Of a stretch of 47,482 nucleotides of DNA, positions 15,671 through 26,846 are shown one piece after another. The position numbers and the translations under genes were made by a program. The stretch is taken from the NCBI RefSeq assembly GCF_009728485.1, contig NZ_VVIQ01000017.1:1-47482 (forward strand), read 5' to 3'. Below the pieces are notes generated by a model. The model saw only the letters and a list, made by a program, of their open reading frames with translations, was not told the DNA's origin and did no database searches. The stretch's first letter is position 1; each line of letters opens with the position of its first letter. The stretch comes from Prevotella vespertina. Its GTDB lineage: Bacteria; Bacteroidota; Bacteroidia; Bacteroidales; Bacteroidaceae.

Positions 15671-17602
15671 TCACTCTATACGTTGTCGAGGTGGCAAGAT
15701 GACTTGAGCATTGCGCTTGGTAGCTGCCGTCTTACGTGCCGCACGACGGAAGATATCATTCTTATCCTTTGGACGAACATTATCAAAAAGCTCAAAGTGA
15801 GGCAATGTCAGGCGATCAGGGGGAATCTGCGTCATTGGACTAATCACACCATCTGCCTTAGACATCCATATTTTTTTCAACTTACGTTCGGGTGTTATGA
15901 ACATACGAAGGGTATCTGTCTCCGTGTAATTATGCCCTATCAACGTACTGTCTTTATCGGTATGATAGAACACAACTTCTACGTTTCCCCATGCGTCCAC
16001 ACGCCTAACAGCACCATTGACAAAGTCTGCACGCATGTCACGTGACGATATTTGATTATAGTGTTGCTTATCTGGAAGCGTCTCAATAGAGAACGCATTA
16101 CCATAGACAAAAGCCTGTCGAATGGTGGAATCATTCATGTATGCCTTGATCGAATCACCTACTAGTTGACGGTTACCACTCCATACTATCGGGTAGTCAT
16201 ACATAGTCATACAGGAGTCTTTCGTATTAGCAACAAGGAATCCACATACGGCTTGTACATCCGTGCGGAACGCCCTCACGTTATTGACGCCATAGATTTC
16301 ACGATACATCTTAGGCGTGTTCATGTAGAATCCCTTCATACTAATAGTGTCGGCATGAACGAATAGTGTGTCACCCTGAGAGAAGTCCTTTGCAATCGGA
16401 CCAGGCTTTCCGCCAAATGCTATAGCCGCCGAGTCAGTATAGTGAAGATAGTCTCCTTTGAAGGCATGTTTCTGTTTCTCATCTATATAATAGAAGTTTC
16501 CTTCCCCTGTTCCTTCGTGAGTGTTACTATTATAAGTAAGATCGCGACCAGTGATTGTACGCTGGTTTAGCTTATCAATAATCTTCACATTACCATGTCC
16601 CTCACTATATCCAGACTTGGCATTGTAGATTACTTCATCGCCAGTAATCACTCTCTTTTGTCGACGATCATCGATCTTCACATTACCACGAGCAGTGCTA
16701 TGACCAGTCTTCTCATTATAGAATACGTCTTGACCTATTATGGTTCTGTCATTTGCCTTATCGACTATCTTTACATTACCATGCCCTTCGGCTTCACCCG
16801 TCGAACTGTTATAAACGATGTTATCTCCCTCTACATCTTGCTTTGGAGATGTAATCGTTGAATGACCATTAAGCTCCATGTTGTCAGTTCGACTATTATA
16901 AGTTCCATCGCTAGTATGCACGACTTCGCCCTTTGCTGTTCGAATAACTGACTTGCCAACAACGTGTACCAAGCCTGTTTCTGTATTACCATGTGCCTCT
17001 GGAGTTGTGATCCTGTACTTAGGAGTAAACATAACAACATTACCGAAGAAGTTGGCATCATGGCTCTCTGTGTTATAATCACCTTGATCGGCAATAACGG
17101 TATTTCCATTGTAAACCAAGGTTCCACGACCACCGAAGTAATTGGCAACTTTCGATATCATGTTATAGTCTAAGCTATCACAACGTAGCGACTTTCCTGG
17201 CTGACGAACCACAACCTTTTCTCTAACATGAACCATTTGAGACATGCCATCATAGTGAAGACGATGACAATCAAGCGTCACTCCACCCGGTCGAGTCATA
17301 TGAACTTTACCGAAAGCTTTAAACCAATTCGATTGGTCATTGAAGTATGCACTATCACAACTAAGCGTCATTCCCTTATAACGCAACCGAACATTACCCT
17401 TTGCAATCTGCACATCTGGCATCAACATCTGGTTGTGTCTAAGGTTATCAGCATGGTCTATATAGAACTTACTACCCTTCTTTTCCGTCACTTTCTGAGC
17501 CATAGAAGGGTAGTTATAGCATAACCCAAACAGGCATAGAATCGTGATTAACATGATTCTATGCCCGCAAAGCTTATATATATAAGTGTTTTCTAATGTC
17601 AT
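15671..17602 (-). CDS. OstA-like (LptA/LptD N-terminal type) envelope protein
   Basis: A 643-residue exported protein of the Bacteroidota OstA-like group, related to the beta-jellyroll domains of LptA and the LptD N-terminus that carry lipopolysaccharide across the periplasm. The N-terminus has a hydrophobic segment (MLITILCLFGLCYNYPSMAQ, residues 17-36) resembling a signal peptide with cleavage near SMAQ. Residues 45-420 contain many repeats of the form GNVKI-D-G-V-YN, such as GHGNVKIVD, GHGNVKIID and ARGNVKIDD, which are the stacked strands of the jellyroll. There is no C-terminal barrel, so it is not full LptD. Its ATG overlaps the SurA-like gene's TGA (ATGA, 17599-17602). A role in LPS transport is inference from family and neighbours. 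Confidence 0.85.
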   Translation of the reverse strand: MTLENTYIYKLCGHRIMLITILCLFGLCYNYPSMAQKVTEKKGSKFYIDHADNLRHNQMLMPDVQIAKGNVRLRYKGMTLSCDSAYFNDQSNWFKAFGKVHMTRPGGVTLDCHRLHYDGMSQMVHVREKVVVRQPGKSLRCDSLDYNMISKVANYFGGRGTLVYNGNTVIADQGDYNTESHDANFFGNVVMFTPKYRITTPEAHGNTETGLVHVVGKSVIRTAKGEVVHTSDGTYNSRTDNMELNGHSTITSPKQDVEGDNIVYNSSTGEAEGHGNVKIVDKANDRTIIGQDVFYNEKTGHSTARGNVKIDDRRQKRVITGDEVIYNAKSGYSEGHGNVKIIDKLNQRTITGRDLTYNSNTHEGTGEGNFYYIDEKQKHAFKGDYLHYTDSAAIAFGGKPGPIAKDFSQGDTLFVHADTISMKGFYMNTPKMYREIYGVNNVRAFRTDVQAVCGFLVANTKDSCMTMYDYPIVWSGNRQLVGDSIKAYMNDSTIRQAFVYGNAFSIETLPDKQHYNQISSRDMRADFVNGAVRRVDAWGNVEVVFYHTDKDSTLIGHNYTETDTLRMFITPERKLKKIWMSKADGVISPMTQIPPDRLTLPHFELFDNVRPKDKNDIFRRAARKTAATKRNAQVILPPRQRIE

Positions 17603-19035
17603 TTAATCCAACCTTCATACTTGAACTTACAATCCTTGTAGCGAGGATTCATTCGAACATAAGTATTCTTAATCTTGCTTACAACCCATTCATGAATTAT
17701 CTCTTGACGACGATGAGCAATAACTATATCACGCATAGTTTGGAAGTCTTCTGTTATCGTAGCTCTATGTTCGTCCGTGCGACTCTTTAGCTTTACGATA
17801 GCACAAACAACCTTCCCTCGATTGTTAACCATCTGAAAAGGAGCAGAGATCTCACCAACTTTCATGGTATCAACAACTCGTGCTACTTCCGTTGGTAAGT
17901 CCTTCATCTTGAAGCGTGAAGTGCGTGAGTTATCTGACGAGTTGACCATGAGACCATGGTTATTCTTCGTATCTTTGTCATCAGAAAGATATGCGGTAGC
18001 ATCTTCGAAAGTGAATTTCTCTTTGCGAATATCGCGCCCAATAGAGTCCAACCTTTCCTTTGCAGCATCAATAGAAGCCATTGATACACGAGGTTTCAAT
18101 AGGATATGACGACAATTAATCTTATCTCCTCGACGGTCAATCAACTGAATGATATGATACCCAAACTCGCTCTCTACAATCTTAGAAACCTTCTTCGGAT
18201 CAGTTAGATTGAATGCTACTGCTGCAAAAGCAGGGTCTAACACTCCTCTTCCCATATAACCTAATTCACCGCCCTGACGCGATGATCCAGGGTCTTCGGA
18301 GTACAAACGTGCTAAAGTGGCAAAGGATGTTTCTCCCTTTGTTACACGATCCGTATAGTCACGTAGTTGGTTTTTAATGCGATTAACTTCCTCTGTCTCC
18401 ACCTTTGGTGTTTGTGTCAAAATCTCTACTTCCACGGTAGTTGGAATCATAGGAATACTATCCACTGGTAGCTTCTTAAAGTATTCTCGCACCTCTGCTG
18501 GTGATACTTTCACATCACCAACAAGCTTTTCTTGCATCTTCTGAACCAACTGACGATTCTTATAATCATCATGCAAGTCTTGTCTAAGTTGTGCTATACT
18601 CTTATGTTGGAACTCCTCTAGTTTCTCCTTAGAACCTATTTGTGGCAAGGAAATCCAGTAGTTGATTTGTTGATCAACTCCCTGTGCTATCTCCGACTCA
18701 GTCACCTCTACACTATCAAGGGCGGCCTGATGAAGGAAGAGTTTCTGCACAGCTATTTGTTCTGGCAGCACACACTCTGGGTCTCCATCCCACTTCATTC
18801 CCTCTGCTTCTCCTTGCAGTTTCATGATCTCGACTTCGGACTTTAAGATTGGTTCATCACCCACAACCCATATCACCTCATCGACAACATTGTTGGCTTT
18901 ATCAACCTGGTTCGTATCTACCGAATCTGTTAGAACTAGCGGTGCAGAGGCACGAAAGGCACCTGCATGCAAGCCCATTGCCACAAGCGTAACGCCTATG
19001 AGCAAAGCACCTGTCTTACATTTATTTATCTTCAT
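17599..19035 (-). CDS. surA: SurA-like periplasmic peptidyl-prolyl isomerase
   Basis: A 478-residue exported chaperone. The N-terminal 25 residues are a signal peptide (GALLIGVTLVAMGLHAGAFRASA). A SurA N-terminal domain follows at about 50-200 (VVDEVIWVVGDEPILKSEVE), then two parvulin domains: the first at about 205-305, ending FGYHIIQLID, and the second at about 310-420, beginning INCRHILLKP. E. coli SurA (428 residues) has the same domain order and escorts outer-membrane proteins to the BAM complex. It lies between another parvulin-type gene and the OstA-like gene, overlapping the latter by four bases. The cluster therefore encodes two periplasmic foldases beside an LPS-transport-like protein. 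I am confident of the family; the gene symbol is by analogy. Confidence 0.88.
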   Translation of the reverse strand: MKINKCKTGALLIGVTLVAMGLHAGAFRASAPLVLTDSVDTNQVDKANNVVDEVIWVVGDEPILKSEVEIMKLQGEAEGMKWDGDPECVLPEQIAVQKLFLHQAALDSVEVTESEIAQGVDQQINYWISLPQIGSKEKLEEFQHKSIAQLRQDLHDDYKNRQLVQKMQEKLVGDVKVSPAEVREYFKKLPVDSIPMIPTTVEVEILTQTPKVETEEVNRIKNQLRDYTDRVTKGETSFATLARLYSEDPGSSRQGGELGYMGRGVLDPAFAAVAFNLTDPKKVSKIVESEFGYHIIQLIDRRGDKINCRHILLKPRVSMASIDAAKERLDSIGRDIRKEKFTFEDATAYLSDDKDTKNNHGLMVNSSDNSRTSRFKMKDLPTEVARVVDTMKVGEISAPFQMVNNRGKVVCAIVKLKSRTDEHRATITEDFQTMRDIVIAHRRQEIIHEWVVSKIKNTYVRMNPRYKDCKFKYEGWIK

Positions 19036-19054
19036 CTGATTCCTTTATTATCAC

Positions 19055-20479
19055 TTAATGCTTATTGACTGTAGCAAGCACAGCCTTATCAACCACAACT
19101 TTATATTTCTTTCGCAATGAATCGACCCAATTCTTCTCAAGTTCCTTTTGATAATCAGAAACCACAAGATCACGTACATCATCCAAAGACTCTGGTGCTT
19201 TCAACTTCTTACCATAGGTTGCACCAATAGGAAAGTCCTTCATCTCTTTCACAGGAACACTCTTTCCAAACACCTGCTCATCGACAAGTTCACTATCACC
19301 CTTACGAAAGATTCCCTTCTCAACACGTATGCGAAGTGTGCTATCAGCATTGAATGTCTTACGCAGTGCATCATTCCATTGTGCAAAAGGGAGTCGCTTC
19401 ACACAATCCTTCACAGCCTCAACATCAGCTTGATTCTTTACATGATAAGCAATGCCTTTAAAGCGTGGTTCAGTCCATTTATATTGTTTCCTATGTTTGT
19501 GAAAGTAGTTTTCTAAGCCCGTAATATCTGCTGATGCCTTATCCCAAACCATACGATTACTCATCTCAACCATCAATAAGCCATCATAATACTCACGGAT
19601 AAGATTCTTCAAATTAGCATCCTTTTCTTCCAGTTTCGCAAGTTGTTTATCAAGCAACTGCTCACGAGTTACACCCTTACCAGCCTGCTGAACAAGGCTA
19701 TCTAACTTCTTATCGACAATCTGCTCACGCAATCCACGCATCTCAATAAACTGTAAGATCCTTGCATGCAACGAATCATAAGGAGCCAATCCTTCATGTG
19801 CTATCATCTTAATAATGTGATAACCATAAGGAGAAAGCGTTGGTTTACTAATTTCACCAGGCTTCAATGCCAACATAGCACGCTCAAACTCCTGTACTGT
19901 TTGCCCCTTTTGAAGCAATGGCAACTCGCCTCCGTTCTGTACAGACTCTCGATCAGCAGAATACTTCCTAGCCAACTCTCCGAAGTTTGCTCCATGCTGT
20001 AAAGCATTATAGATAGAGTCTGCCAAGACCTTAGCTTTCAATTCTTCTTCTTTTGTCGCACGCTGGTTTATTCCTACAAGAATGTGTGCACAACGCCACA
20101 AGCCACCATTCGCTTCAATACTCCCCTTCGTCTCTTGATAAATATCCCGAGCCGCTTTCTCAATATCTGAGTCTGTTAGGAACGATGGACGAACCTGCTG
20201 ATCTCGATAGGTAAGGAACTCCTGCTTGAAGGAAGACAACGTATCCAAACGAGCATCCAAAGCCGCTTGCACCTTCAACTTATAATTGATGAACAGATCC
20301 ACATAATCGGCTATACTCTTCTTATCAATGACTCCTTCAGCATTGTTCTTATTATATGAATACTCAAATTCAGAACGACTAACTGGATGCCCATTGATAG
20401 TCATTATGGTTGGGTCACTCTGCCCAAATACCATCGTGGTAGACAGCAGCGACAATAATAAAAGAGCCTTGACTTTCAT
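19055..20479 (-). CDS. Periplasmic parvulin-type peptidyl-prolyl isomerase
   Basis: A 474-residue exported protein with a clear signal peptide (MKVKALLLLSLLSTTMVFGQ, cleavage near residue 19-20). It has a SurA/PrsA-like N-terminal helical region at about 28-120 and one conserved parvulin domain at about 128-230 (CAHILVGI to GYHIIKMIAHEG). A second, more divergent parvulin-like region lies at about 335-440. It sits 19 bases before the SurA-like gene, so the two are probably cotranscribed. The paired arrangement suggests specialised chaperones for outer-membrane beta-barrels or lipoproteins. Its substrate is unknown. Confidence 0.88.
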   Translation of the reverse strand: MKVKALLLLSLLSTTMVFGQSDPTIMTINGHPVSRSEFEYSYNKNNAEGVIDKKSIADYVDLFINYKLKVQAALDARLDTLSSFKQEFLTYRDQQVRPSFLTDSDIEKAARDIYQETKGSIEANGGLWRCAHILVGINQRATKEEELKAKVLADSIYNALQHGANFGELARKYSADRESVQNGGELPLLQKGQTVQEFERAMLALKPGEISKPTLSPYGYHIIKMIAHEGLAPYDSLHARILQFIEMRGLREQIVDKKLDSLVQQAGKGVTREQLLDKQLAKLEEKDANLKNLIREYYDGLLMVEMSNRMVWDKASADITGLENYFHKHRKQYKWTEPRFKGIAYHVKNQADVEAVKDCVKRLPFAQWNDALRKTFNADSTLRIRVEKGIFRKGDSELVDEQVFGKSVPVKEMKDFPIGATYGKKLKAPESLDDVRDLVVSDYQKELEKNWVDSLRKKYKVVVDKAVLATVNKH

Positions 20480-20554
20480 TGTTATTATTTAAAACACACA
20501 TACCCTCTCCACTGCTTTTACAGAGAAGAGGGCGGTTGATTCCTAGTTATTTAA

Positions 20555-22075
<1,521 letters not shown>

Positions 22076-22299
22076 TTAATTATCAAATAGACAGGCTTTT
22101 TCTCCATTTTCTCTAATCGAATTAAAGCTATTTAACGGCAGATTAGTACGATAGTAGAATATCAGTAATATCACACGGAAAAAAGATAGGGTAACAGATG
22201 TCTTAACCCTCTTCTGTATATAAAATTTGAGCATTTCATACATCTTCTAACTAGTAGTTGCAAACTAAAGAACCCCAACCTCATTAGCAACGGATAAAT

Positions 22300-22341
22300 G
22301 GTTGAAAAAAAAGAGACGCCTTCTTCACCTCAAAGAAAGCC
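22300..22341 (-). terminator. Probable recQ terminator built from array units
   Basis: On the minus strand AAAGAGA (in the unit at 22335) can pair with TCTCTTT (in the unit at 22313), and the right arm runs directly into TTTTT. It is 80-120 bases beyond the recQ stop. The stem is short with a long loop, so this is a weaker terminator than the others; it matters because its arms are repeat units. Confidence 0.5.
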
Positions 22342-22401
22342 TCTCTTTACATCAAAGGAAGCCTTTCTTCAAATCGAAGAAAGCACTTCCTTTAAGTCAA
22401 A
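22313..22401. repeat. Tandem array, four 22-23 bp units (GAAAGCC type)
   Basis: Units start at 22313, 22335, 22357 and 22379, with a partial unit at 22402 (spacings 22, 22, 22, 23). The shared pattern is GAAAGCC, a pyrimidine arm of about eight bases (TTTCTTC-like), then A, two or three bases, TCRAA. Each unit is a near-palindrome centred on GC. The same unit pattern recurs at 33611-33698. It occupies the 380-base gap between recQ and guaB; nothing else is visible in 22080-22300. Confidence 0.88.
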
Positions 22402-22421
22402 GTTATATTTTTTATATACAA

Positions 22422-24605
22422 TCAATTTGCCATCTCTGACAGAAACTTTATACGTACCAACCGGATAACATCCTCACTATAATCACCATCAAGTTCTTCC
22501 ATTGCCACATCTAGGCTATCTGTCTCGCTGTCCATGAAGTAGTCATAGATGTCATTGATTGTATCATCATCGTAAACATCCTCTAGGAAGTAATCGATAT
22601 TGAGCTTCGTTCCACTATAGACAATCTCTTCAATCTTAGTGAGAAGATCATCAAAATCAAGTCCTTCTGCCGATGCAATGTCATCAAGTGGGAGTTGTCT
22701 GTCAATGCTTTGGATGATTTTTACCTTCTGCATAGACTTCTTTGCGACCGTTCGCACACGTAGTTCTTCGGGACGTTCGATGTGGTTTTCTTCGCAATGT
22801 TGCCTTATCAATTCACAAAACTCTTTCCCATAACGCTTCGCCTTACCTGCTCCTACCCCTTGAATGTTCTGTAGTTCCTCTTCATTAATAGGATACATCA
22901 TTGCCATCTGCTCTAAGGATACATCCTGAAAGATGACGTATGGAGGAATTTCTAACTTACGTGCTATCTTCTTACGAAGGTTCTTTAGCATAGAGAAAAG
23001 CTCCGGATCGAGAACTGCAGTGCCCGTCAATGGTGTATCATCGTCCTCTTCATCCTTAAATTCGGCATCCATTACGATCATAAACGACGTTGGCGACTTC
23101 ATGAAGCGTTTGCCTGCTGCTGTCAACTTCAGTAATCCGTAATTCTCGACATCCTTCTTCAAATAACCAGCCAAGAGTGCTTGTCTGACTACAGGGTTCC
23201 ATATCTTCGGGTCTTCATCTTCGCCGGCACCGAAGTCTTCAAGCTCGTTGTGCTTATGATCTTTTTGATCATCTGTTGCCCTACCTTTGACGAAGTCAAT
23301 GACATACTCTTGTCGGAAGTTTTCTTTCAAAGCCTTCACTGCTTGGAGAACTATCAAGAGCTGATTCATTGCCTCAATCTTCTTCTTCGGGTGCAGACAG
23401 TTATCACACATACAACAATTATCCTTTGGATATTCTTCACCAAAGTAATGAAGTAACATCTTACGCCTACAAACAGACGATTCAGCATAAGCCTCAGTCT
23501 CTTGTAACAGCTGCCTACCAATGTCCTGCTCGGCTACAGGCTTCCCTTCCATAAACTTCTCGAGTTTCTTTAAGTCGTTCTTTGAATAGAAGACAATACA
23601 GATCCCTTCCTCACCATCACGCCCAGCACGTCCTGTTTCTTGGTAATATCCCTCCAAACTCTTCGGTATATCGTAATGGATAACGAAGCGTACATCAGGC
23701 TTATCAATACCCATTCCGAATGCTATTGTAGCCACGATAACATCCAACTCCTCCATAAGGAAGTCGTCTTGAGTCTTCGATCTCGTTTCCGAATCAAGCC
23801 CTGCATGATAGGGCGCAGCCTTTATATCATTAGCTTGAAGGATGGCTGCCAACTCTTCCACCTTCTTACGTGAAAGACAATAGATGATTCCGCTTTTACC
23901 AGTATGCTGCTTAATGAACTTAATTATTTGCTTGCTTGTATCATCATCACTCCTCTTTGCACGTACCTCATAGTATAGATTAGGACGATTAAAAGAGCTT
24001 TTAAACTCGGCACAATCCTCTATTCCAAGACTACGGATGATGTCCGTTCGCACCTTATCGGTAGCTGTTGCAGTGAGCGCAATGACCGGTGCAGCTCCAA
24101 TAGTATCTATTGCATAACGTATCTTACGATATTCTGGACGGAAATCGTGTCCCCATTCAGATATACAATGAGCCTCATCAATCGCATAAAAACTTATCTT
24201 CACCGACTTTAGAAATGCCATATTCTCCTCTTTATTGAGGGATTCTGGGGCTACATAAAGTAGCTTTGTGCGTCCGGAAACAATATCGGCACGCACCTTA
24301 TCTATCTCAGCCTTCTTTAAAGAAGAGTTAAGATAATGCGCCACACCATCCTCTTCACTGATACCATTGATGACATCTACCTGGTTTTTCATTAATGCAA
24401 TAAGAGGCGAAACAACAATAGCTGTACCCTCCATTATCAGTGATGGAAGTTGATAACACAGGCTTTTACCACCACCTGTAGGCATTAGTACGAAGGTATC
24501 ATGTCCTGCAAGAAGATTGCGTATAATGGCTTCTTGATCACCTTTGAACTTCTCAAAGCCAAAGTAATATTTAAGTTTTTCGGTAAGATTGAGCTCTTTT
24601 GTCAT
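22422..24605 (-). CDS. recQ: ATP-dependent DNA helicase RecQ
   Basis: A 727-residue 3'-5' superfamily 2 helicase acting in recombination and replication-fork repair. Helicase motif I is MPTGGGKSLCYQLPS (K47), and motif II is DEAHCISEWGHDFRPEY near residue 140, with the RecQ-specific aromatic loop following. Motif VI is QETGRAGRDG near residue 320. The RQC zinc site is C...CCMCDNC at about 375-400, followed by a winged helix. An HRDC domain lies near 530-605 (FQDVSLEQMAMMYPINEEELQNI). A further acidic tail of about 100 residues extends it beyond the E. coli protein (609), as is common in Bacteroidota. It is the last gene in the tig-clpP-clpX-recQ run, separated from clpX by a terminator. Confidence 0.96.
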   Translation of the reverse strand: MTKELNLTEKLKYYFGFEKFKGDQEAIIRNLLAGHDTFVLMPTGGGKSLCYQLPSLIMEGTAIVVSPLIALMKNQVDVINGISEEDGVAHYLNSSLKKAEIDKVRADIVSGRTKLLYVAPESLNKEENMAFLKSVKISFYAIDEAHCISEWGHDFRPEYRKIRYAIDTIGAAPVIALTATATDKVRTDIIRSLGIEDCAEFKSSFNRPNLYYEVRAKRSDDDTSKQIIKFIKQHTGKSGIIYCLSRKKVEELAAILQANDIKAAPYHAGLDSETRSKTQDDFLMEELDVIVATIAFGMGIDKPDVRFVIHYDIPKSLEGYYQETGRAGRDGEEGICIVFYSKNDLKKLEKFMEGKPVAEQDIGRQLLQETEAYAESSVCRRKMLLHYFGEEYPKDNCCMCDNCLHPKKKIEAMNQLLIVLQAVKALKENFRQEYVIDFVKGRATDDQKDHKHNELEDFGAGEDEDPKIWNPVVRQALLAGYLKKDVENYGLLKLTAAGKRFMKSPTSFMIVMDAEFKDEEDDDTPLTGTAVLDPELFSMLKNLRKKIARKLEIPPYVIFQDVSLEQMAMMYPINEEELQNIQGVGAGKAKRYGKEFCELIRQHCEENHIERPEELRVRTVAKKSMQKVKIIQSIDRQLPLDDIASAEGLDFDDLLTKIEEIVYSGTKLNIDYFLEDVYDDDTINDIYDYFMDSETDSLDVAMEELDGDYSEDVIRLVRIKFLSEMAN

Positions 24606-24644
24606 GTTAATAGTTGGTGATTTCCTATCCGTTTATGGTTTTGG

Positions 24645-24696
24645 TAGAAACAAAGAAAGTCTGCTGATGCAGCGTTACACACGACATCGGCAGACT
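24645..24696 (-). terminator. Rho-independent terminator after clpX
   Basis: A 12-bp stem pairs AGTCTGCTGATG (24658-24669) with CATCGGCAGACT (24685-24696); the one non-Watson-Crick pair reads A-C on the minus-strand transcript. That transcript continues TTTCTTTGTTT. It lies between clpX and recQ, so recQ expression may depend on read-through or its own promoter. Confidence 0.85.
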
Positions 24697-24707
24697 ATAC
24701 ATATATG

Positions 24708-25946
24708 TTATGAGGCTGAACCCGATTGTTGGATATGAGCCTTATCGAGCTGTTGACGAACATATTGTTCCGTCACCTCAAATTCTTTTACGTCTCTTGA
24801 TGGGACTTCAAACATAGCATCCATCATTACAGACTCTACGATTGAACGTAGTCCACGGGCTCCTAACTTATATTCAACAGCCTTGTCTACAATACTATCA
24901 AGAGCTGCCTCTGTGAAAGTGAGCTTTATATCGTCCATTTCAAACAGCTTGATATACTGCTTAACAATGGAATTCTTTGGTTCAATAAGGATGTTGCGCA
25001 AAGCTTCTCGATCGAGTGGACTAAGATAGGTAAGCACTGGCAAACGACCAATTATCTCTGGTATGAGACCAAAGGACTTCAAGTCTTGTGGTAAAACATA
25101 CTTCATTAAGTCCTTTTTATCTATCTTTGCAACATTCTGAACAGAGTTATAACCAATCACATGTGTATTGAGTCGCTGTGCAATCTTACGTTCAATGCCA
25201 TCAAAAGCACCACCACAAATAAATAAGATATTGCGGGTATCCACATGGATATAGTCCTGATCAGGATGCTTACGACCACCCTTTGGTGGGACGTTAACCA
25301 TCGTTCCTTCCAATAACTTTAGCAATCCTTGCTGAACACCCTCACCACTTACGTCACGTGTAATACTTGGATTATCACTCTTACGGGCAATTTTATCAAT
25401 CTCATCGATAAATACTATACCACGTTCAGCGGCTGCTACATCGAAGTTAGCTACCTGTAACAAGCGTGAGAGAATACTCTCCACATCCTCACCAACATAA
25501 CCTGCTTCAGTGAATACAGTTGCATCTACAATGGTGAAAGGAACATCGAGAAGTTTCGCAATAGTACGTGCCAATAAGGTCTTACCAGTACCAGTTGAAC
25601 CCACCATAATGATGTTGCTCTTCTCTATTTCTACACCATCTTCATTCTTCGGTTGCTGAAGTCGCTTGTAATGGTTATACACTGCAACTGAAAGATAGCG
25701 TTTAGCTTCATCCTGTCCAATGATATATTCGTCAAGATACTGCTTAATTTCTTTGGGCTTAGGAACCTCCTTTACCTTAAAAGCAACACTACCAGTATTC
25801 TCATCATCAGCCAATGCGCCTGCCTGTGTAACTATCTTGTAAGCCTGCTGTGCACAATCTTCACAGATGTAACCATCCAACCCTGTGATGAGAAGCTTAA
25901 CTTCCTTCTCACTGCGACCACAAAAACTACATTTCTTCTGGGGCAT
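24708..25946 (-). CDS. clpX: ATP-dependent Clp protease ATP-binding subunit ClpX
   Basis: A 412-residue AAA+ unfoldase that feeds substrates to ClpP. The N-terminal zinc-binding domain has C6, C9, C28 and C31 (CSFC and CEDC). Walker A is GSTGTGKT at 116-123, the pore loop GYVGED is at 149-154, and Walker B FIDEID is at 179-184. The ClpP-docking IGF-type loop and sensor 2 (GARGLRSI) follow in the C-terminal half. Length is normal (E. coli 424). It lies 11 bases after clpP on the same strand, the standard pairing, and ends in a strong terminator. Confidence 0.97.
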   Translation of the reverse strand: MPQKKCSFCGRSEKEVKLLITGLDGYICEDCAQQAYKIVTQAGALADDENTGSVAFKVKEVPKPKEIKQYLDEYIIGQDEAKRYLSVAVYNHYKRLQQPKNEDGVEIEKSNIIMVGSTGTGKTLLARTIAKLLDVPFTIVDATVFTEAGYVGEDVESILSRLLQVANFDVAAAERGIVFIDEIDKIARKSDNPSITRDVSGEGVQQGLLKLLEGTMVNVPPKGGRKHPDQDYIHVDTRNILFICGGAFDGIERKIAQRLNTHVIGYNSVQNVAKIDKKDLMKYVLPQDLKSFGLIPEIIGRLPVLTYLSPLDREALRNILIEPKNSIVKQYIKLFEMDDIKLTFTEAALDSIVDKAVEYKLGARGLRSIVESVMMDAMFEVPSRDVKEFEVTEQYVRQQLDKAHIQQSGSAS

Positions 25947-25957
25947 TATTTACTCCT

Positions 25958-26671
25958 TTACTTATTTGATTCAGTATTGTCATCAGACGTATTGAGGGCA
26001 TTATTGGAAGACTTCTTAACAAGAACATCATCTATCATTCCATATGCTTTAGCCTCTTCTGCGTTCATCCAATAGTTACGATCACTATCATTCCAAACCT
26101 TCTCGAAGCTCTGATGGGAATGGTCACTAATGATGGTATAAAGCTCTTTCTTGAACTTCATAATCTCTTTTGCCTCTATCTCAATGTCGGATGCTTGACC
26201 TTGTACCCCACCCAATGGTTGATGAATCATAACGCGACTATGCTTTAGTGCAGATCGCTTCCCTTCTTTTCCAGCAACCAATAATACTGCTGCCATAGAT
26301 GCAGCCATACCAGTACAGAGGGTTGCGACATCACTAGAAATAAATTGCATGGTATCATAGATACCCAAGCCTGCTGTCACACTTCCACCTGGTGAATTGA
26401 TATAAATAGAGATGTCTTTACCAGGGTCAACAGAGTCCAAGTAAAGAAGTTGAGCTTGTATTGTATTAGCTGTATAATCATCTACTTGTGTACCAAGAAA
26501 GATGATACGCTCCATCATCAAGCGTGAGAAAACATCCATTTGGGTGACATTCAACTGACGTTCCTCAAGTATATAAGGGTTTAAGTATTGTGCTTGTGCC
26601 TTAACAACATCGTCTAGCACCATACCATTCATCCCTAGGTGTCCTGTGGCAAATCGCCTAAAATCATTCAT
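25958..26671 (-). CDS. clpP: ATP-dependent Clp protease proteolytic subunit ClpP
   Basis: A 237-residue serine protease that forms the tetradecameric Clp chamber. The catalytic serine is S125 in GMAASMAA, the histidine is H150 in MIHQPLGG, and the aspartate is most likely D195 in WNDSDRNYW. Compared with E. coli (207) it has a longer N-terminal region of about 35 residues before the conserved core, probably processed, and a short Ser/Asn-rich tail. It is followed closely by clpX. Its promoter region has a -7 element at 26787-26794, enclosed by a 13-bp inverted repeat, which hints at specific control. Confidence 0.97.
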   Translation of the reverse strand: MNDFRRFATGHLGMNGMVLDDVVKAQAQYLNPYILEERQLNVTQMDVFSRLMMERIIFLGTQVDDYTANTIQAQLLYLDSVDPGKDISIYINSPGGSVTAGLGIYDTMQFISSDVATLCTGMAASMAAVLLVAGKEGKRSALKHSRVMIHQPLGGVQGQASDIEIEAKEIMKFKKELYTIISDHSHQSFEKVWNDSDRNYWMNAEEAKAYGMIDDVLVKKSSNNALNTSDDNTESNK

Positions 26672-26704
26672 TGTAATCCTTTCTTATATAATAATGTGAC
26701 AAAA

Positions 26705-26818
26705 ATAGAGGTTATCGACCTCCCTTATTATTGCCATATTCACAAAGAGTATGCCATAAAACAGGCATCTTCTCGCTTACTATAAGCAAAGATAAGGAAA
26801 AAAACCGATAACCTCTAT
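26705..26818 (-). promoter_or_regulatory. clpP promoter region inside a 13-bp inverted repeat
   Basis: On the minus strand TATCTTTG (26787-26794) matches the -7 consensus. The arms ATAGAGGTTATCG (26705-26717) and CGATAACCTCTAT (26806-26818) are a perfect 13-bp inverted repeat separated by 88 bases. The upstream arm falls roughly over the -33 position and the downstream arm lies in the clpP leader. The gap between tig and clpP contains no gene. Confidence 0.65.
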
Positions 26819-26846
26819 ATATAAAAGAAGATTTTTCTTAAAATTG

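Noticed and set aside
20500..20540. CCCTCT / AGAGGG hairpin between guaB and the first PPIase gene
   Set aside because: The stem is interrupted and lacks a T-run; the evidence is too weak to claim termination or attenuation.
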